64,000 bases of DNA, from the NCBI GenBank assembly GCA_003170135.1, contig PMZR01000122.1:6514-70513 (forward strand). Direction: 5' to 3'. The notes under the pieces were generated by a model, which saw only the letters and a list, made by a program, of their open reading frames with translations, had not been told where the DNA came from and did not search any database. The stretch comes from Acidobacteriota bacterium (GTDB taxonomy: Bacteria > Acidobacteriota > Vicinamibacteria > Vicinamibacterales > Fen-181). Position 1 is the first letter of the stretch; each line of letters starts with the position of its first letter. Positions 17,309-25,347 of this stretch are shown here, in pieces. The position numbers and the translations under genes are program-made.

Positions 17309-18420
17309 TGGGCCCGCCTCGGGCACGGCGGCACGGTCAACTCGCCGGCTGCCGCCGGCTCGAAGCCGCAACTCTCCAGACAGTCGGCCGGATCGCAGCA
17401 CGTGTAACACACGCGCTTGAACGCGCCGAACCCATCCAGCTTCACGCGCGGCGAGAGGTAGTGCGCCTTGACCGGTTCCTCGCGGAGCAGGTCGGTGCTC
17501 AGGTACTTCTTGTTGTCGTCGGGGAAGACCGTCACGACGACCGCGTCGCGTCCCATCGCGTTCTGCACCATCAACGCGGCAATCAGGTTCGCGCCCGACG
17601 AGATGCCGACGCCGATGCCGAGTTGGGACGCGAGTTTCTGCGCCATCAGGATCGCGTCCCCATCGTCGACCGCGATGACAGGATCCAGAGCGGCGAGATC
17701 GACGATCGGCGGGATGAACTCGTCAGAGATACCCTGGATCCGGTGTTGACCGACCTTGTGACCGGTGGAGAGCGTGGGCGAATTCGCGGGTTCGACCGGA
17801 TGAAGCTTCACGGCCGGATGAACCCGGCGCAGGAACTGCCCCGTGCCCATGATCGTGCCGCCGGTGCCCACGCCGGCGACGAAGGCGGCCGGCCGGAGCG
17901 CACGGAACCGCAGCTGCCACCAGATCTCCGGCCCGGTCGTCGTCGCGTGCGCCTCGATGTTGTCGGCGTTCGAGAACTGACGCGGCAGGAAGGCGCCCGC
18001 AATCTGGCGGGCGTGCTGTTCGGCCATCTCGATGCTGCCGACGAATCCCCCCTGTTCCTTCGTTACCAGGTGGATCTCGGCACCGAGGCTGCGCAGCAGA
18101 TCGATGCGCTCGCGGCTCATCCAGTCGGGCATGAAGATGGCCACAGGGTGGCCGAGCGCGCGGCCGACACCCGCGAAGGAAATCCCCGTGTTGCCGCTGG
18201 TGGCTTCGACAATGACGGCGCCGGGGCGCAGCACGCCGCGAGCGTATGCCTGCCGCACGATGTGCAGCGCCATCCGGTCCTTGATGCTGCCCGTCATGTT
18301 GAAGTTCTCGGCCTTGGCGTACAGCACGCGCGGCTCACCGTCGAAGATCACGTTGATCGCGAGCAGTGGCGTGTTGCCGACCAGGTAGCCGAGTTGAGCG
18401 ATCCGGCGCTGAATGTCCAC
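17296..18420 (-). CDS. PLP-dependent cysteine-synthase-like enzyme with a Cys-rich tail
   Basis: The 374-residue protein is a fold-type II PLP enzyme of the cysteine synthase/cystathionine beta-synthase group. [13 protein letters not shown] holds the Schiff-base Lys, [12 protein letters not shown] the substrate-carboxylate loop, and [16 protein letters not shown] the PLP-phosphate loop. The C-terminal tail contains [17 protein letters not shown], six Cys in 17 residues, absent from ordinary cysteine synthases. It might bind metal or hold a persulfide, but this is inference. No strong ribosome site marks the start. GTG at 18420 is chosen because conserved sequence begins there, and an in-frame GTG at 18468 is possible. 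The 295 bases upstream hold no gene. Confidence 0.82.
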   Translation of the reverse strand: MDIQRRIAQLGYLVGNTPLLAINVIFDGEPRVLYAKAENFNMTGSIKDRMALHIVRQAYARGVLRPGAVIVEATSGNTGISFAGVGRALGHPVAIFMPDWMSRERIDLLRSLGAEIHLVTKEQGGFVGSIEMAEQHARQIAGAFLPRQFSNADNIEAHATTTGPEIWWQLRFRALRPAAFVAGVGTGGTIMGTGQFLRRVHPAVKLHPVEPANSPTLSTGHKVGQHRIQGISDEFIPPIVDLAALDPVIAVDDGDAILMAQKLASQLGIGVGISSGANLIAALMVQNAMGRDAVVVTVFPDDNKKYLSTDLLREEPVKAHYLSPRVKLDGFGAFKRVCYTCCDPADCLESCGFEPAAAGELTVPPCPRRAHDGR

Positions 18421-18715
18421 TACGATTTGTCCGCTGAGCTGTCGCGGCGATGGAGCCAGCGAGCGCACACTCGCGCGGGCCGGCACGTCTGGGGGGCGGG
18501 TGCCTATGATACCGAAACAGCAGAAGTTCTGCCCTGCGCTGAGGTCACCGGACCGTCCCTGTCTAGGGACAGCAGAGCTGGCGGCCGGCGGCGTCCCGGT
18601 CCGACCCGCCCGCCGACACGCGTAAATGCCGGAACATCCTGCGTTCTCGGCCGACGGCCCAGGCAGACCAGACTGGAACCCTTCTTGCCCCGACGGCGGG
18701 CGACGGAGGCCTTCC

Positions 18716-20860
18716 ATGCTGCCCATCATTCGCTGCCGTCATGCGTTACTCACCCTCATTGCCGTCCTGGTCGTCCTCATGGCCGCCACCGGCTCCGCCC
18801 GGGCCGGCGACCCGCCCGACCGCGTCGCGCGGTTGAACTACATCAGCGGTCAGGTATCGTTCCGGCCGGCCAGCCTGGACGACTGGGGCGTCGCCACCCT
18901 CAACTACCCGCTCACGACCGGCGACCACCTGTGGACCGAGCAGGAAGCGAGCGCGGAACTGCACGTCGGGTCGTCGGTCTTCCGCCTGGCGCCGGAAACG
19001 GCCTTTGCGTTTCTCAACCTGGATGACGACGTGGTGCAATCGCGGGTGGCCGAGGGCACCATCGACGTGCGCGTTTGCGAGATGCTCGGCCGCGACGTGT
19101 ACGAGGTCGATACGCCGAACGCGGCGATCTCGATCCTCGCCCCTGGCCTCTACCGCATCGACGTCGATCCGGAAGGCAACCGCACGCGCGTGACCGTGCG
19201 CACGGGCGAGGTCCAGGTGGACGGCAACGACCGCAGCTTCTCGGTCTACCCCGGTCAGATGGCCGAGATCATCGGCACCGACGAGATTACCTACGACCTG
19301 GGGCGCGCGCCCTCGCCGGACCGATGGGAGCTCTGGTGCCGCGACCGCGATCGCCGCGACGACAACCGCGTGGCGCTCACCTACGTGTCGCGCGACATGA
19401 TCGGCTACGAGGATCTGGACGACTACGGTTCCTGGTCCTACGTGCCCGAGTACGGCTACGCCTGGCAGCCGACGGTCGTCGCCGTGGACTGGGCCCCGTA
19501 CCGATACGGGCACTGGGCGTTCGTGCGTCCGTGGGGCTGGACCTGGATCGACAGCGCGCAGTGGGGATTCGCGCCATTCCACTACGGCCGCTGGGCGTGT
19601 TACCAGAGTCGCTGGATCTGGGTGCCGGGACAGCGGATGCCGCGGCCGGTCTGGGCGCCGGCACTGGTGGCGTTCGTCGGCGGCCGCGACTGGAACTTCG
19701 CGTTCGGCTTCGGCACGCGCCCGGCGGTGGGCTGGTTCCCGCTCGCGCCCGGCGAACTCTACTGTCCCAACTATCGTGTGAGCCCCGTCTACTTGCGGAA
19801 CGTCAATGCCGCCACTGTCAGCGCGCCTCACCTCAGCGTGACGACCATCACCGTCGCCACGATGCGCTACGCGAACAGGAGCGTGGCAGGTGCGATGACG
19901 GCCGTGCCGCGCGACCTCTTCGTCGCTTCGCAACCGGTCCAGCGCGCGGGTGTGGCGGTTCCTCGCGAGGCGGCGGCGCAGACGCTTGTCGTCGGACACG
20001 CGGCGGCGGTGACGCCGGGGGCGGCCAGCGTGCTCGGGCACATTCCTGCCGCGGTCGCCCGGCCTCCTGCCGCGGTCATGCACCGCGTCGTCGTCGCGCG
20101 CATCGAACCGCCGGCGGCGGCCACGCGGACATCGCCCGTCATGCCGCCGGTGTCCCGGAGGACGCGGCCCGCGCCCACACAGGTGGTGACGCCCGAGTCC
20201 GGCGCGCCGGCCACGACAAGCGCGGACAGCCGTCTCCGCACCGATGATCGCACCCCGCGCGACGAAATGCCCTCGCACCTCGGCGGAACAACGAGCGATC
20301 GTCCGCCCGCGAGCCGCACGGACATGTCGATAGCCTCGGGCACTGCACAGACGCCCGGGGGACCGCAGGCCAATCGTCCCGCCGCCGCGTCCGCCCGCCC
20401 CGTGTCGCCCGTGCCCATCTCTCAACGGTCGAACGGCTGGCGTCCGGCGCCCGGCACGGATGACACGCCCACCGTGCGCGCGCCGCAGAACGACCGGCCG
20501 ATCGAGAATACCCCGGCGGTGCATACCGAGCGCGCCGCGCCTCGCGACGAGCGGCCGGCGCCGAGCTACGAACGGCCCGCACCGCGCGACGATCGGTCCA
20601 CGACGCGTGACGATCGGTCCACGACGCGTGACGATCGGCCGGCACCTTCGGCAGGGGTGCGCGAGTCTTCCGCGCCCGACCATTCCGCGCACCCGAGTGG
20701 TGATGCGCGCCCTGCGGCTCCCACTGCAGCACCGGCCTCCTCGGCGCGCCCGGCCGACCACGCCTCGGAGCGGCCGCAACCGCCATCCTCCTCCGGCGGC
20801 CGCGGCGGTCAGTCAGAGGGCAGCGCACGGCCCGGCGGTGGACGGGGAGGGCAGAAGTAA
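18716..20860 (+). CDS. Secreted FecR-domain/DUF6600-like protein with a disordered tail
   Basis: GGAGG precedes the ATG at 18716. A signal peptide (about 1-30, ending SARA) is followed by a FecR-like beta domain ([12 protein letters not shown] to YPGQMAEI). A Trp/Tyr-rich segment comes next ([44 protein letters not shown]), typical of DUF6600 proteins in acidobacterial genomes. The last 300 residues are Pro/Ala/Arg-rich and probably disordered, including a 21-base tandem repeat encoding RDDRSTT twice near 20590-20635. The total is 714 residues. The role is unknown, and an envelope or extracellular location is likely. The stop codon is followed at once by a heptamer array. Confidence 0.8.
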   Translation: MLPIIRCRHALLTLIAVLVVLMAATGSARAGDPPDRVARLNYISGQVSFRPASLDDWGVATLNYPLTTGDHLWTEQEASAELHVGSSVFRLAPETAFAFLNLDDDVVQSRVAEGTIDVRVCEMLGRDVYEVDTPNAAISILAPGLYRIDVDPEGNRTRVTVRTGEVQVDGNDRSFSVYPGQMAEIIGTDEITYDLGRAPSPDRWELWCRDRDRRDDNRVALTYVSRDMIGYEDLDDYGSWSYVPEYGYAWQPTVVAVDWAPYRYGHWAFVRPWGWTWIDSAQWGFAPFHYGRWACYQSRWIWVPGQRMPRPVWAPALVAFVGGRDWNFAFGFGTRPAVGWFPLAPGELYCPNYRVSPVYLRNVNAATVSAPHLSVTTITVATMRYANRSVAGAMTAVPRDLFVASQPVQRAGVAVPREAAAQTLVVGHAAAVTPGAASVLGHIPAAVARPPAAVMHRVVVARIEPPAAATRTSPVMPPVSRRTRPAPTQVVTPESGAPATTSADSRLRTDDRTPRDEMPSHLGGTTSDRPPASRTDMSIASGTAQTPGGPQANRPAAASARPVSPVPISQRSNGWRPAPGTDDTPTVRAPQNDRPIENTPAVHTERAAPRDERPAPSYERPAPRDDRSTTRDDRSTTRDDRPAPSAGVRESSAPDHSAHPSGDARPAAPTAAPASSARPADHASERPQPPSSSGGRGGQSEGSARPGGGRGGQK

Positions 20861-20998
20861 GTGCGGAGTGCGGGGTGCGGAGTGCGGGGTGCGAAGTGCG
20901 GAGTGCGGGGTGCGAAGTGCGGAGTGCGAAGTGCGGAGTGCGGAGTGCGGGGTGCGCGTGCGTGGTGCGACGTGCTGAGTGCGCGCTACGTGCGACCG
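20861..20998. repeat. Heptamer array GTGCGGA/GTGCGGG, 13 uninterrupted units
   Basis: The first base after the TAA stop codon starts thirteen contiguous 7-base units of GTGCGRR (20861-20951), partly alternating GTGCGGA and GTGCGGG. Looser GTGCGAC and GTGCTGA words continue to about 20998. There is no reverse-complement arm. This is the most regular array in the window. Confidence 0.96.
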
Positions 20999-21013
20999 AC
21001 GCCCGACGACTGG

Positions 21014-21019
21014 TATACT
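21014..21019 (+). promoter_or_regulatory. Possible -10 box upstream of the transglutaminase-like gene
   Basis: TATACT in the context GGTATACTG lies 65 bases before the ATG at 21085, between two heptamer arrays. No clear -35 hexamer is present. The same GGTATACTG context occurs before the RRM and ECF sigma genes. Confidence 0.35.
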
Positions 21020-21024
21020 GACTG

Positions 21025-21073
21025 CGGAATTTCGGACTTCGGACCTCGGACCTCGGACCTCGAACCTCGGACT
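21025..21073. repeat. Heptamer array TCGGACC
   Basis: Units TCGGACT, TCGGACC, TCGGACC, TCGGACC, TCGAACC and TCGGACT follow each other at exact 7-base spacing, ending about 12 bases before the next ATG. The word differs from that of the adjacent GTGCGGA array, so two word types meet in one intergenic gap with a candidate promoter between them. This array would lie in the 5' leader of the downstream gene. Confidence 0.9.
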
Positions 21074-21084
21074 GCGCTTCGCAG

Positions 21085-21753
21085 ATGCCCGTCCCGACCC
21101 TGTCTACCTTCACGCCGCGCGAGCGTCGGATCGTCGCACGCTTGCGCACGCCTCTCCAGGTGCAGCGGTTCCTGAACGCGCTGCCCTACAACACCGAGCC
21201 GCCTCCCGGAGGCCCGACCTTGCGCAGCTTTCGTGGCGTCGTGCGCACCGGTCGCGCGCATTGCCTCGAGGCGGCGCTCGCGGCCGCGGTCATTCTCGAA
21301 CAGCACGGCTATCCGCCGCTCGTGCTCAGCTTCGAGTCGATCGACAAGCTCGATCACGTGCTGTTCGTCTACCGCACCGGCGGGCGCTGGGGCTCGGTGG
21401 CCCGCTCGCGTGACCCGGGGCTGCATGGCCGCAGGCCGGTCTTCGCCCGCCCGCGCGACCTGGCGCAGAGCTACGTGGATCCGTACATCGACTTCACCGG
21501 CCGCATCACGGCCTACGCGGTTGCCGATCTGCGGCTGCTCGGCGATTACGACTGGCGCCTGGCCACGACGAACGTCTGGAAGGTGGAGCGGTTCCTGCTC
21601 GAGTATCCTCATCGGCCCATCCGCAGTTCCGACCGGCGCATCGATCGCCTGCGCGCGTGGTATCGCGCCTACCACGCGGAGCACGGCCGCAAGCCCGTCG
21701 AATACCGGGGACGCGAGAAGTGGACGGAGATGCCCGGGGAGTTTGGAAAGTAG
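21085..21753 (+). CDS. Transglutaminase-like cysteine protease-fold protein
   Basis: The 222-residue protein has GRAHCLEAALAAAVILEQHG with a Cys in a helix start, then LDHVLFVYRTGGRWGSVARSRDPGL with a His followed by a strand and an Asp. This Cys-His-Asp order matches transglutaminase-like domains. No signal peptide is seen. The activity could be peptidase, amidase or inactive binding. It is flanked by heptamer arrays on both sides and shares no clear pathway with its neighbours. Confidence 0.65.
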   Translation: MPVPTLSTFTPRERRIVARLRTPLQVQRFLNALPYNTEPPPGGPTLRSFRGVVRTGRAHCLEAALAAAVILEQHGYPPLVLSFESIDKLDHVLFVYRTGGRWGSVARSRDPGLHGRRPVFARPRDLAQSYVDPYIDFTGRITAYAVADLRLLGDYDWRLATTNVWKVERFLLEYPHRPIRSSDRRIDRLRAWYRAYHAEHGRKPVEYRGREKWTEMPGEFGK

Positions 21754-21757
21754 GATG

Positions 21758-21850
21758 GTCCGCGGTCCGGCGTGCGAAGTGCGAGGTGCGTGGCGCCAAC
21801 ACCACGCCTTGAGCCCAGTCAGGCCTTGAGACACAAGCCCTGAGCCCTTC
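21758..21850. repeat. Degenerate heptamer array between convergent genes
   Basis: GTCCGCG, GTCCGGC, GTGCGAA, GTGCGAG and GTGCGTG units come first. GCCTTGA, GCCCAGT, GCCTTGA, GACACAA and GCCCTGA words follow. Two word families therefore occur in one gap, between the 3' ends of the transglutaminase-like gene and the zinc-ribbon gene. Unit boundaries are less clean than elsewhere. Confidence 0.7.
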
Positions 21851-21859
21851 GCCTCGTTC

Positions 21860-22174
21860 TCAGTCCAGATCGAAATCTCTCTTGGGCGGCGGCCCCACGG
21901 GTTCGGTGCGCGCCTGGCGCAACGCCTCCTCGAAGCGTTTCGACAGCGCATCGCCGCGCGTCCTCTCGGCCTCGACGGACTGCTGAAATGCCGCCTCGCG
22001 CCTGGCGGCTTCCTCGGCCAGGATCGTCTGCGCCGCATCCAGATCCGGCCTCCCGCCTTCCCTCTCGGGCTCGACGTGCGACAGCACCCGCCGCAGGTTC
22101 GCGTCAATCACCAGCATCGCGCCGCAGCAGGGGCATTCAACCTGGAATTCGGACTGGATCTTCGCCACGTTCAT
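21860..22174 (-). CDS. Small zinc-ribbon plus coiled-coil protein
   Basis: The 104-residue protein starts with a short N-terminal CPCC knuckle in VECPCCGAMLVID. A charged, helix-prone stretch rich in Glu, Ala and Arg follows and ends in KRDFDLD. Only one Cys pair is present, so any metal site would need a second chain or be incomplete. Its start codon overlaps the stop codon of the upstream lipoprotein gene (ATGA), so the two are co-translated. No family with known function was recognised. Confidence 0.7.
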   Translation of the reverse strand: MNVAKIQSEFQVECPCCGAMLVIDANLRRVLSHVEPEREGGRPDLDAAQTILAEEAARREAAFQQSVEAERTRGDALSKRFEEALRQARTEPVGPPPKRDFDLD

Positions 22175-22515
22175 TGCCTCCGCACTTTTCCCCAGATCAA
22201 TCGAACGTTGCGGCCATCGCTGGCACGCGCGGTCACGAGCACGCCGAACACCGGCTGGCGATGTCGATCGAAGCGTTGCCCGAACGCCGCGACGAGATTA
22301 TCGAGCGGGACGTTGAGGACCTGGTCGGGCTCGAGCGTCGGCGCCAGGCCGCGGAAATGGTCATTCACCCAGATTTCGATGCCCGACCACGCGGCCTTCG
22401 TCTGGTTCTGGACCAGGACATCGGCCTCCCGGACCTGGATCGGCGGCGGCAGTTCGTGCGAACACGACGCCCCGCAAACGAGCGCGACGAGCACCAGGAC
22501 GGTCCGGACAATCAT
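22171..22515 (-). CDS. Small predicted lipoprotein
   Basis: The ATG at 22515 opens a 114-residue protein with a signal peptide and lipobox VCGASC. A single beta-rich domain follows (EADVLVQNQTKAAWSGIEIW, VFGVLVTARASDGRNVRL). The layout suggests a small envelope lipoprotein. No family was recognised. An upstream in-frame GTG at 22533 is less likely because it adds no conserved residue. The gene overlaps the zinc-ribbon gene by four bases and is separated by a terminator from the small gene upstream. Confidence 0.7.
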   Translation of the reverse strand: MIVRTVLVLVALVCGASCSHELPPPIQVREADVLVQNQTKAAWSGIEIWVNDHFRGLAPTLEPDQVLNVPLDNLVAAFGQRFDRHRQPVFGVLVTARASDGRNVRLIWGKVRRQ

Positions 22516-22596
22516 CGCGGGATACGATATCACGGGCGCGGGACGGACCGATTTGGCCCGAGAACAGCTGATGCAGGCAAGACGCGGATCCAGACG

Positions 22597-22632
22597 AAAA
22601 AAGGGTCGGGAGGTTCAACCTCCGGACCCTTT
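22597..22632 (-). terminator. Rho-independent terminator
   Basis: On the minus strand AAAGGGTC-CGGAGGTT pairs with AACCTCCCGACCCTTT across a 2-base loop, giving a 16-bp stem with one mismatch. A run of six T follows at once. It lies 87 bases beyond the stop codon of the small acidic-tail gene (22719-22943), with a heptamer array between stop codon and terminator. It is the clearest intrinsic terminator in the window. Confidence 0.85.
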
Positions 22633-22645
22633 GTCACACGCGCTG

Positions 22646-22718
22646 GCCAACGACCAACGACTCGACCAACGACTCCGACTAACAACCAACGTCGAACAAC
22701 CAACGACCAACGACCACG
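22646..22718. repeat. Heptamer array CCAACGA, between a stop codon and a terminator
   Basis: CCAACGA units (CCAACGA, CCAACGA, CTCGA, CCAACGA, then after a gap CCAACGA, CCAACGA) run up to the base next to the TGA stop codon at 22721-22719 of the leftward small gene. On the coding strand the word is TCGTTGG, matching the GTTGGTC array at 59992. The intrinsic terminator lies 14 bases further downstream, so the array is transcribed as a 3' untranslated region. Confidence 0.85.
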
Positions 22719-22943
22719 TCAGCCTTCTTCCTCGTATTCCTCTTCCTCGGGCGGTCCAAGGCGCGTCGATGCCCGCAGGGCCTCGCGATAGTCGAACAGC
22801 GGCATGTCCTTGACGTGAAGCGACATCACGCAGCCGGGCGCCTTGTCCTCGACGACGACCGTGACGGGACTTCCTTCGACCCCTTCCCGGAACGTGATCC
22901 GGCAGCCACAGGCGAGTCGCGCGTGCGTGAACCCCTTCAGCAT
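22719..22943 (-). CDS. Small Cys-containing protein with an acidic tail
   Basis: The ATG at 22943 is preceded by GAGG at a workable distance and opens a 74-residue protein. It contains ARLACGCRITFREG and APGCVMSLHV, three Cys in a compact beta-like domain, and ends in a run of Glu (PPEEEEYEEEG). The frame is open 25 codons further upstream, but that part has no protein-like composition. No family was recognised. It has its own terminator and may be monocistronic. Confidence 0.65.
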   Translation of the reverse strand: MLKGFTHARLACGCRITFREGVEGSPVTVVVEDKAPGCVMSLHVKDMPLFDYREALRASTRLGPPEEEEYEEEG

Positions 22944-23054
22944 GACTGAGATCCTCGACCCGCTGCACGGACGGGTTTGACACCCCGGAGCACCCTTCGC
23001 GGGAACCGCGCTGAGCACCCCGACCGTGCGACAGGCTCTGAGGGGATCATATCA

Positions 23055-23609
23055 CTACAGCAACGCCTTGATCTCGCGTTCGACCTGCTCGAGGTCCATC
23101 AGGCCCATGTGCCGGTCGCAGATCGTGCCATTGCGCGCAATCAGCACCGTCACCGGGATGGCCACCGTCGCGCCGTAGGTTTCCATCAAGTCGTCGTGAT
23201 CCTGGCCCACCAGCAGCGGATAATTGATGTTGAACCGCCGCGCGAACGGCGGCAGGTCGTCGCTGGCGTCGCTGACCGACACGCCGAGCACCTCGAATCC
23301 CCGCTTCTTGTACCGGGCCTGCAGATCCACGAAGCCCGGGATTTCCTCCTGGCACGGCCCGCACCAGGTCGCCCAGAAATTGAGGAGCACCACCTTGCCG
23401 CGATAGTCCGACAGTTTCACGTCGCGCCCGTACATGTCCTTGAGCGTGAACGCGAGGTTCGCCGGATGCGCCTTCACCGGGCATCCCGCCCCTTCCGGCG
23501 CACCCGTCGCCGCCGGGTCCACGCCGACAGACGATCGCATGGACAGCGCGGCGACCGCGGTCATCGCGACCGCGAGGCCGACCGCAACCAGCATCCATCG
23601 AAGCTTCAT
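23055..23609 (-). CDS. TlpA/ResA-type membrane-anchored thioredoxin
   Basis: One N-terminal hydrophobic segment (about 5-22) anchors or exports the 184-residue protein. The thioredoxin fold follows, with FWATWCGPCQEEIPGF carrying the redox-active CGPC pair and the cis-Pro segment VAIPVTVLIA. Proteins of this type reduce disulfides in the envelope, for example during cytochrome c maturation. It is the third gene of an ECF sigma/anti-sigma operon (19-base gap to the anti-sigma gene). This suggests that envelope redox stress is one signal or target of the sigma factor, which is an inference from position. Confidence 0.88.
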   Translation of the reverse strand: MKLRWMLVAVGLAVAMTAVAALSMRSSVGVDPAATGAPEGAGCPVKAHPANLAFTLKDMYGRDVKLSDYRGKVVLLNFWATWCGPCQEEIPGFVDLQARYKKRGFEVLGVSVSDASDDLPPFARRFNINYPLLVGQDHDDLMETYGATVAIPVTVLIARNGTICDRHMGLMDLEQVEREIKALL

Positions 23610-23628
23610 TCGCGACCTCGTTTTCCCC

Positions 23629-24372
23629 TCAGTTCACGGCGTTCTGGATATAGGAGGCGACCCGCGCGACCTCGGCGCGCGATTCGCGCGCCAGGACGAC
23701 GTAGGTCATGCCGCGGCGCGACCAGACCACCGCCTCGTGGCCGATGACCGTCAGGTGTTCAGCCGCCCGCGTCGTGCCCGGGACGATGAAGAGCGACAGC
23801 GGGCATCCGGCGTGGCGATACAGGATATGCGCAACGCGCCCGTCGGTCGAGAAGCACCGCCGCCCGCCCACCAGCCGCAGGCCGAGCGCCCTGGACGTTG
23901 CCGGCACCGCCACGGTCCAGCCATAGGCCGCCTTCATGCGTCCCGCGATCGTCGCCGGGTCGCCGGGGCCCGACGTGTTCTCGAACAGCGCGAAGCACTT
24001 GACGTGGTCGAGCGCCAGCTCGGCGGCGAGCACCTTCGACCCGCGATCCGTCGCCGAAAAGATGCCGGCCAGGACGACCAGCACCAGCGCCGCGGTCGCC
24101 CACATCGGCATGGTGCGGATCACGGGCCAGGCGAACAGGCGCGGTGTCGGGGGCGGCGGCTGGCACCTGGCGCGCAACGCCGGCGGGGCCTCGACGTGCA
24201 GGGCGGGAACGCATGCGCGCAGGATGCGGCGACCCGCGTCTTCGGCGGCTGCACGGCCGCGGCACGCCGCGCAGGCGCGCAGGTGCTCGAGGACGACGGT
24301 GCGCTCCCGGGAGGCGGCCTCGCCGTCGACGAAGGCCGTGATGAGCGATTCGATCTCGCGACAGGTCGGCAT
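23629..24372 (-). CDS. Anti-sigma factor with a zinc-binding domain
   Basis: The N-terminal ZAS domain has LEHLRACAACRGRA, the HxxxCxxC zinc motif. A single transmembrane segment (about 90-108, MWATAALVLVVLAGIF) separates it from a periplasmic domain of about 130 residues. The length is 247 residues. It starts seven bases after the ECF sigma stop codon, the standard arrangement for a sigma/anti-sigma pair, so it most likely binds and holds that sigma factor. The periplasmic part shows HAGCPLSLFIVPG and other Cys residues that could sense redox state. Confidence 0.88.
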   Translation of the reverse strand: MPTCREIESLITAFVDGEAASRERTVVLEHLRACAACRGRAAAEDAGRRILRACVPALHVEAPPALRARCQPPPPTPRLFAWPVIRTMPMWATAALVLVVLAGIFSATDRGSKVLAAELALDHVKCFALFENTSGPGDPATIAGRMKAAYGWTVAVPATSRALGLRLVGGRRCFSTDGRVAHILYRHAGCPLSLFIVPGTTRAAEHLTVIGHEAVVWSRRGMTYVVLARESRAEVARVASYIQNAVN

Positions 24373-24379
24373 GATCAGC

Positions 24380-24952
24380 CTAGCGCGGGCCGGCGCCTTC
24401 GATGGCCGCCCGCGCCGTCAGTCGCTCGTAGAGCAGGCGACGGCCACGCGAGATCCGTGACATGACGGTGCCGACCGGCACCCGCAGCATGGCCGCGATC
24501 TCCGCGTAGGAAAAATCCTCGACATCGCGCAGCCACACGGCTTCGCGAAACACGGCGGGCAGCGAATCGAGGGCCGCCTGCAGGTCGGCGTCGAGCGTCT
24601 TGTGCAGCAGGATCTGCTCCGGGCTCTCGACCGCCTCCGGCTGCGGCGCGCGTTCCAGTTCGTCGGGCTCGAGCGTAATGGATTCCCTGCCGAAATGACG
24701 GCGGGTATTGAGAAACGTGTTGTGGAGAATCGTGAAGAGCCACGCCTTGAGGTTCGTGCCCGGCTCGAACTGCCCGGCGGAGCGAAACGCCTTCAGATAG
24801 GTTTCCTGCACGAGATCCTCAGCGTCGGCGCGATTGGCGGTCAGCCGCAGGGCGGTGGAGTACAGCGCCGTCAGGTGCGAGAGCGCATCGGTCTCGAACG
24901 CGCTCGAACGCGCGCTAGCCGCCGGGATGTCCTGGCGTCGACGTCGGGCCAT
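24380..24952 (-). CDS. ECF-type RNA polymerase sigma factor
   Basis: The 190-residue protein has region 2 ([20 protein letters not shown], then QETYLKAFR) and region 4 ([20 protein letters not shown], then [14 protein letters not shown]), the two-domain layout of ECF sigma factors. The ATG at 24952 is chosen over an upstream in-frame ATG because the 81 extra codons have noncoding composition. The anti-sigma and thioredoxin genes follow in the same operon. A TATACT box and a GGAATAAA motif in the 60 bases upstream are candidates for housekeeping and autoregulated promoters. Confidence 0.93.
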   Translation of the reverse strand: MARRRRQDIPAASARSSAFETDALSHLTALYSTALRLTANRADAEDLVQETYLKAFRSAGQFEPGTNLKAWLFTILHNTFLNTRRHFGRESITLEPDELERAPQPEAVESPEQILLHKTLDADLQAALDSLPAVFREAVWLRDVEDFSYAEIAAMLRVPVGTVMSRISRGRRLLYERLTARAAIEGAGPR

Positions 24953-25007
24953 GAGACTCCCGCAGGACCTGGGAGGAAACACCCGGTCCCGCGAATTTAT
25001 TCCTTTC

Positions 25008-25013
25008 AGTATA
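25008..25013 (-). promoter_or_regulatory. Probable -10 box of the ECF sigma operon
   Basis: On the minus strand TATACT is in the context CGGTATACTGAAAGG, 55 bases before the sigma ATG. Just downstream, GGAATAAA followed by GGGTGTTT about ten bases later resembles a two-part ECF-type promoter and could be an autoregulated start. The second reading is weaker. Confidence 0.4.
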
Positions 25014-25263
25014 CCGGGGCCGGGATCCCGGCCCCCGCCGCAGATCCGGCCGCCGCCCGAACGCCCGGGAGGGCCCCCGGCGGCCACCGCGGCACCATGC
25101 GGTCGCCCCCCGGCCGTCATGACATTTGGACAGCCGGACCATCGAGGCCGGCGGTCGGCGCGCACGGGAATCAGCGCTCCACGGCCCGAATCCACGGCGA
25201 TGCGGCAGCCTCAACTATTGGTACGTCTCTTGCTCGATTCGCCTCATCTGTGTCCACAAAGGT

Positions 25264-25293
25264 TTGCAAGCGTCCAACGGCTGACAGTAAGAT
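25264..25293 (+). promoter_or_regulatory. Probable promoter of the peptidase-barrel gene
   Basis: TTGCAA (25264-25269) and TAAGAT (25288-25293) are 18 bases apart, a fair sigma-70-type match, and lie 55 bases upstream of the ATG at 25348. Confidence 0.5.
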
Positions 25294-25347
25294 TGGGCGT
25301 ATTCGCCTGGAGAGAGAAATTCCCCCGCTCGGAACGAGGTGAATCGT

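Larger units (their letters stand above)
24953..25347. other. Divergent control region between the ECF sigma and peptidase-barrel genes
   Basis: The 395 bases hold no gene. The sigma side has TATACT (25008-25013, minus strand) and GGAATAAA. The peptidase side has TTGCAA and TAAGAT (25264-25293). The middle (25015-25100) is a run of CCGG/GGCC-rich sequence with several small self-complementary segments such as GCCGGGATCCCGGC. Confidence 0.6.
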
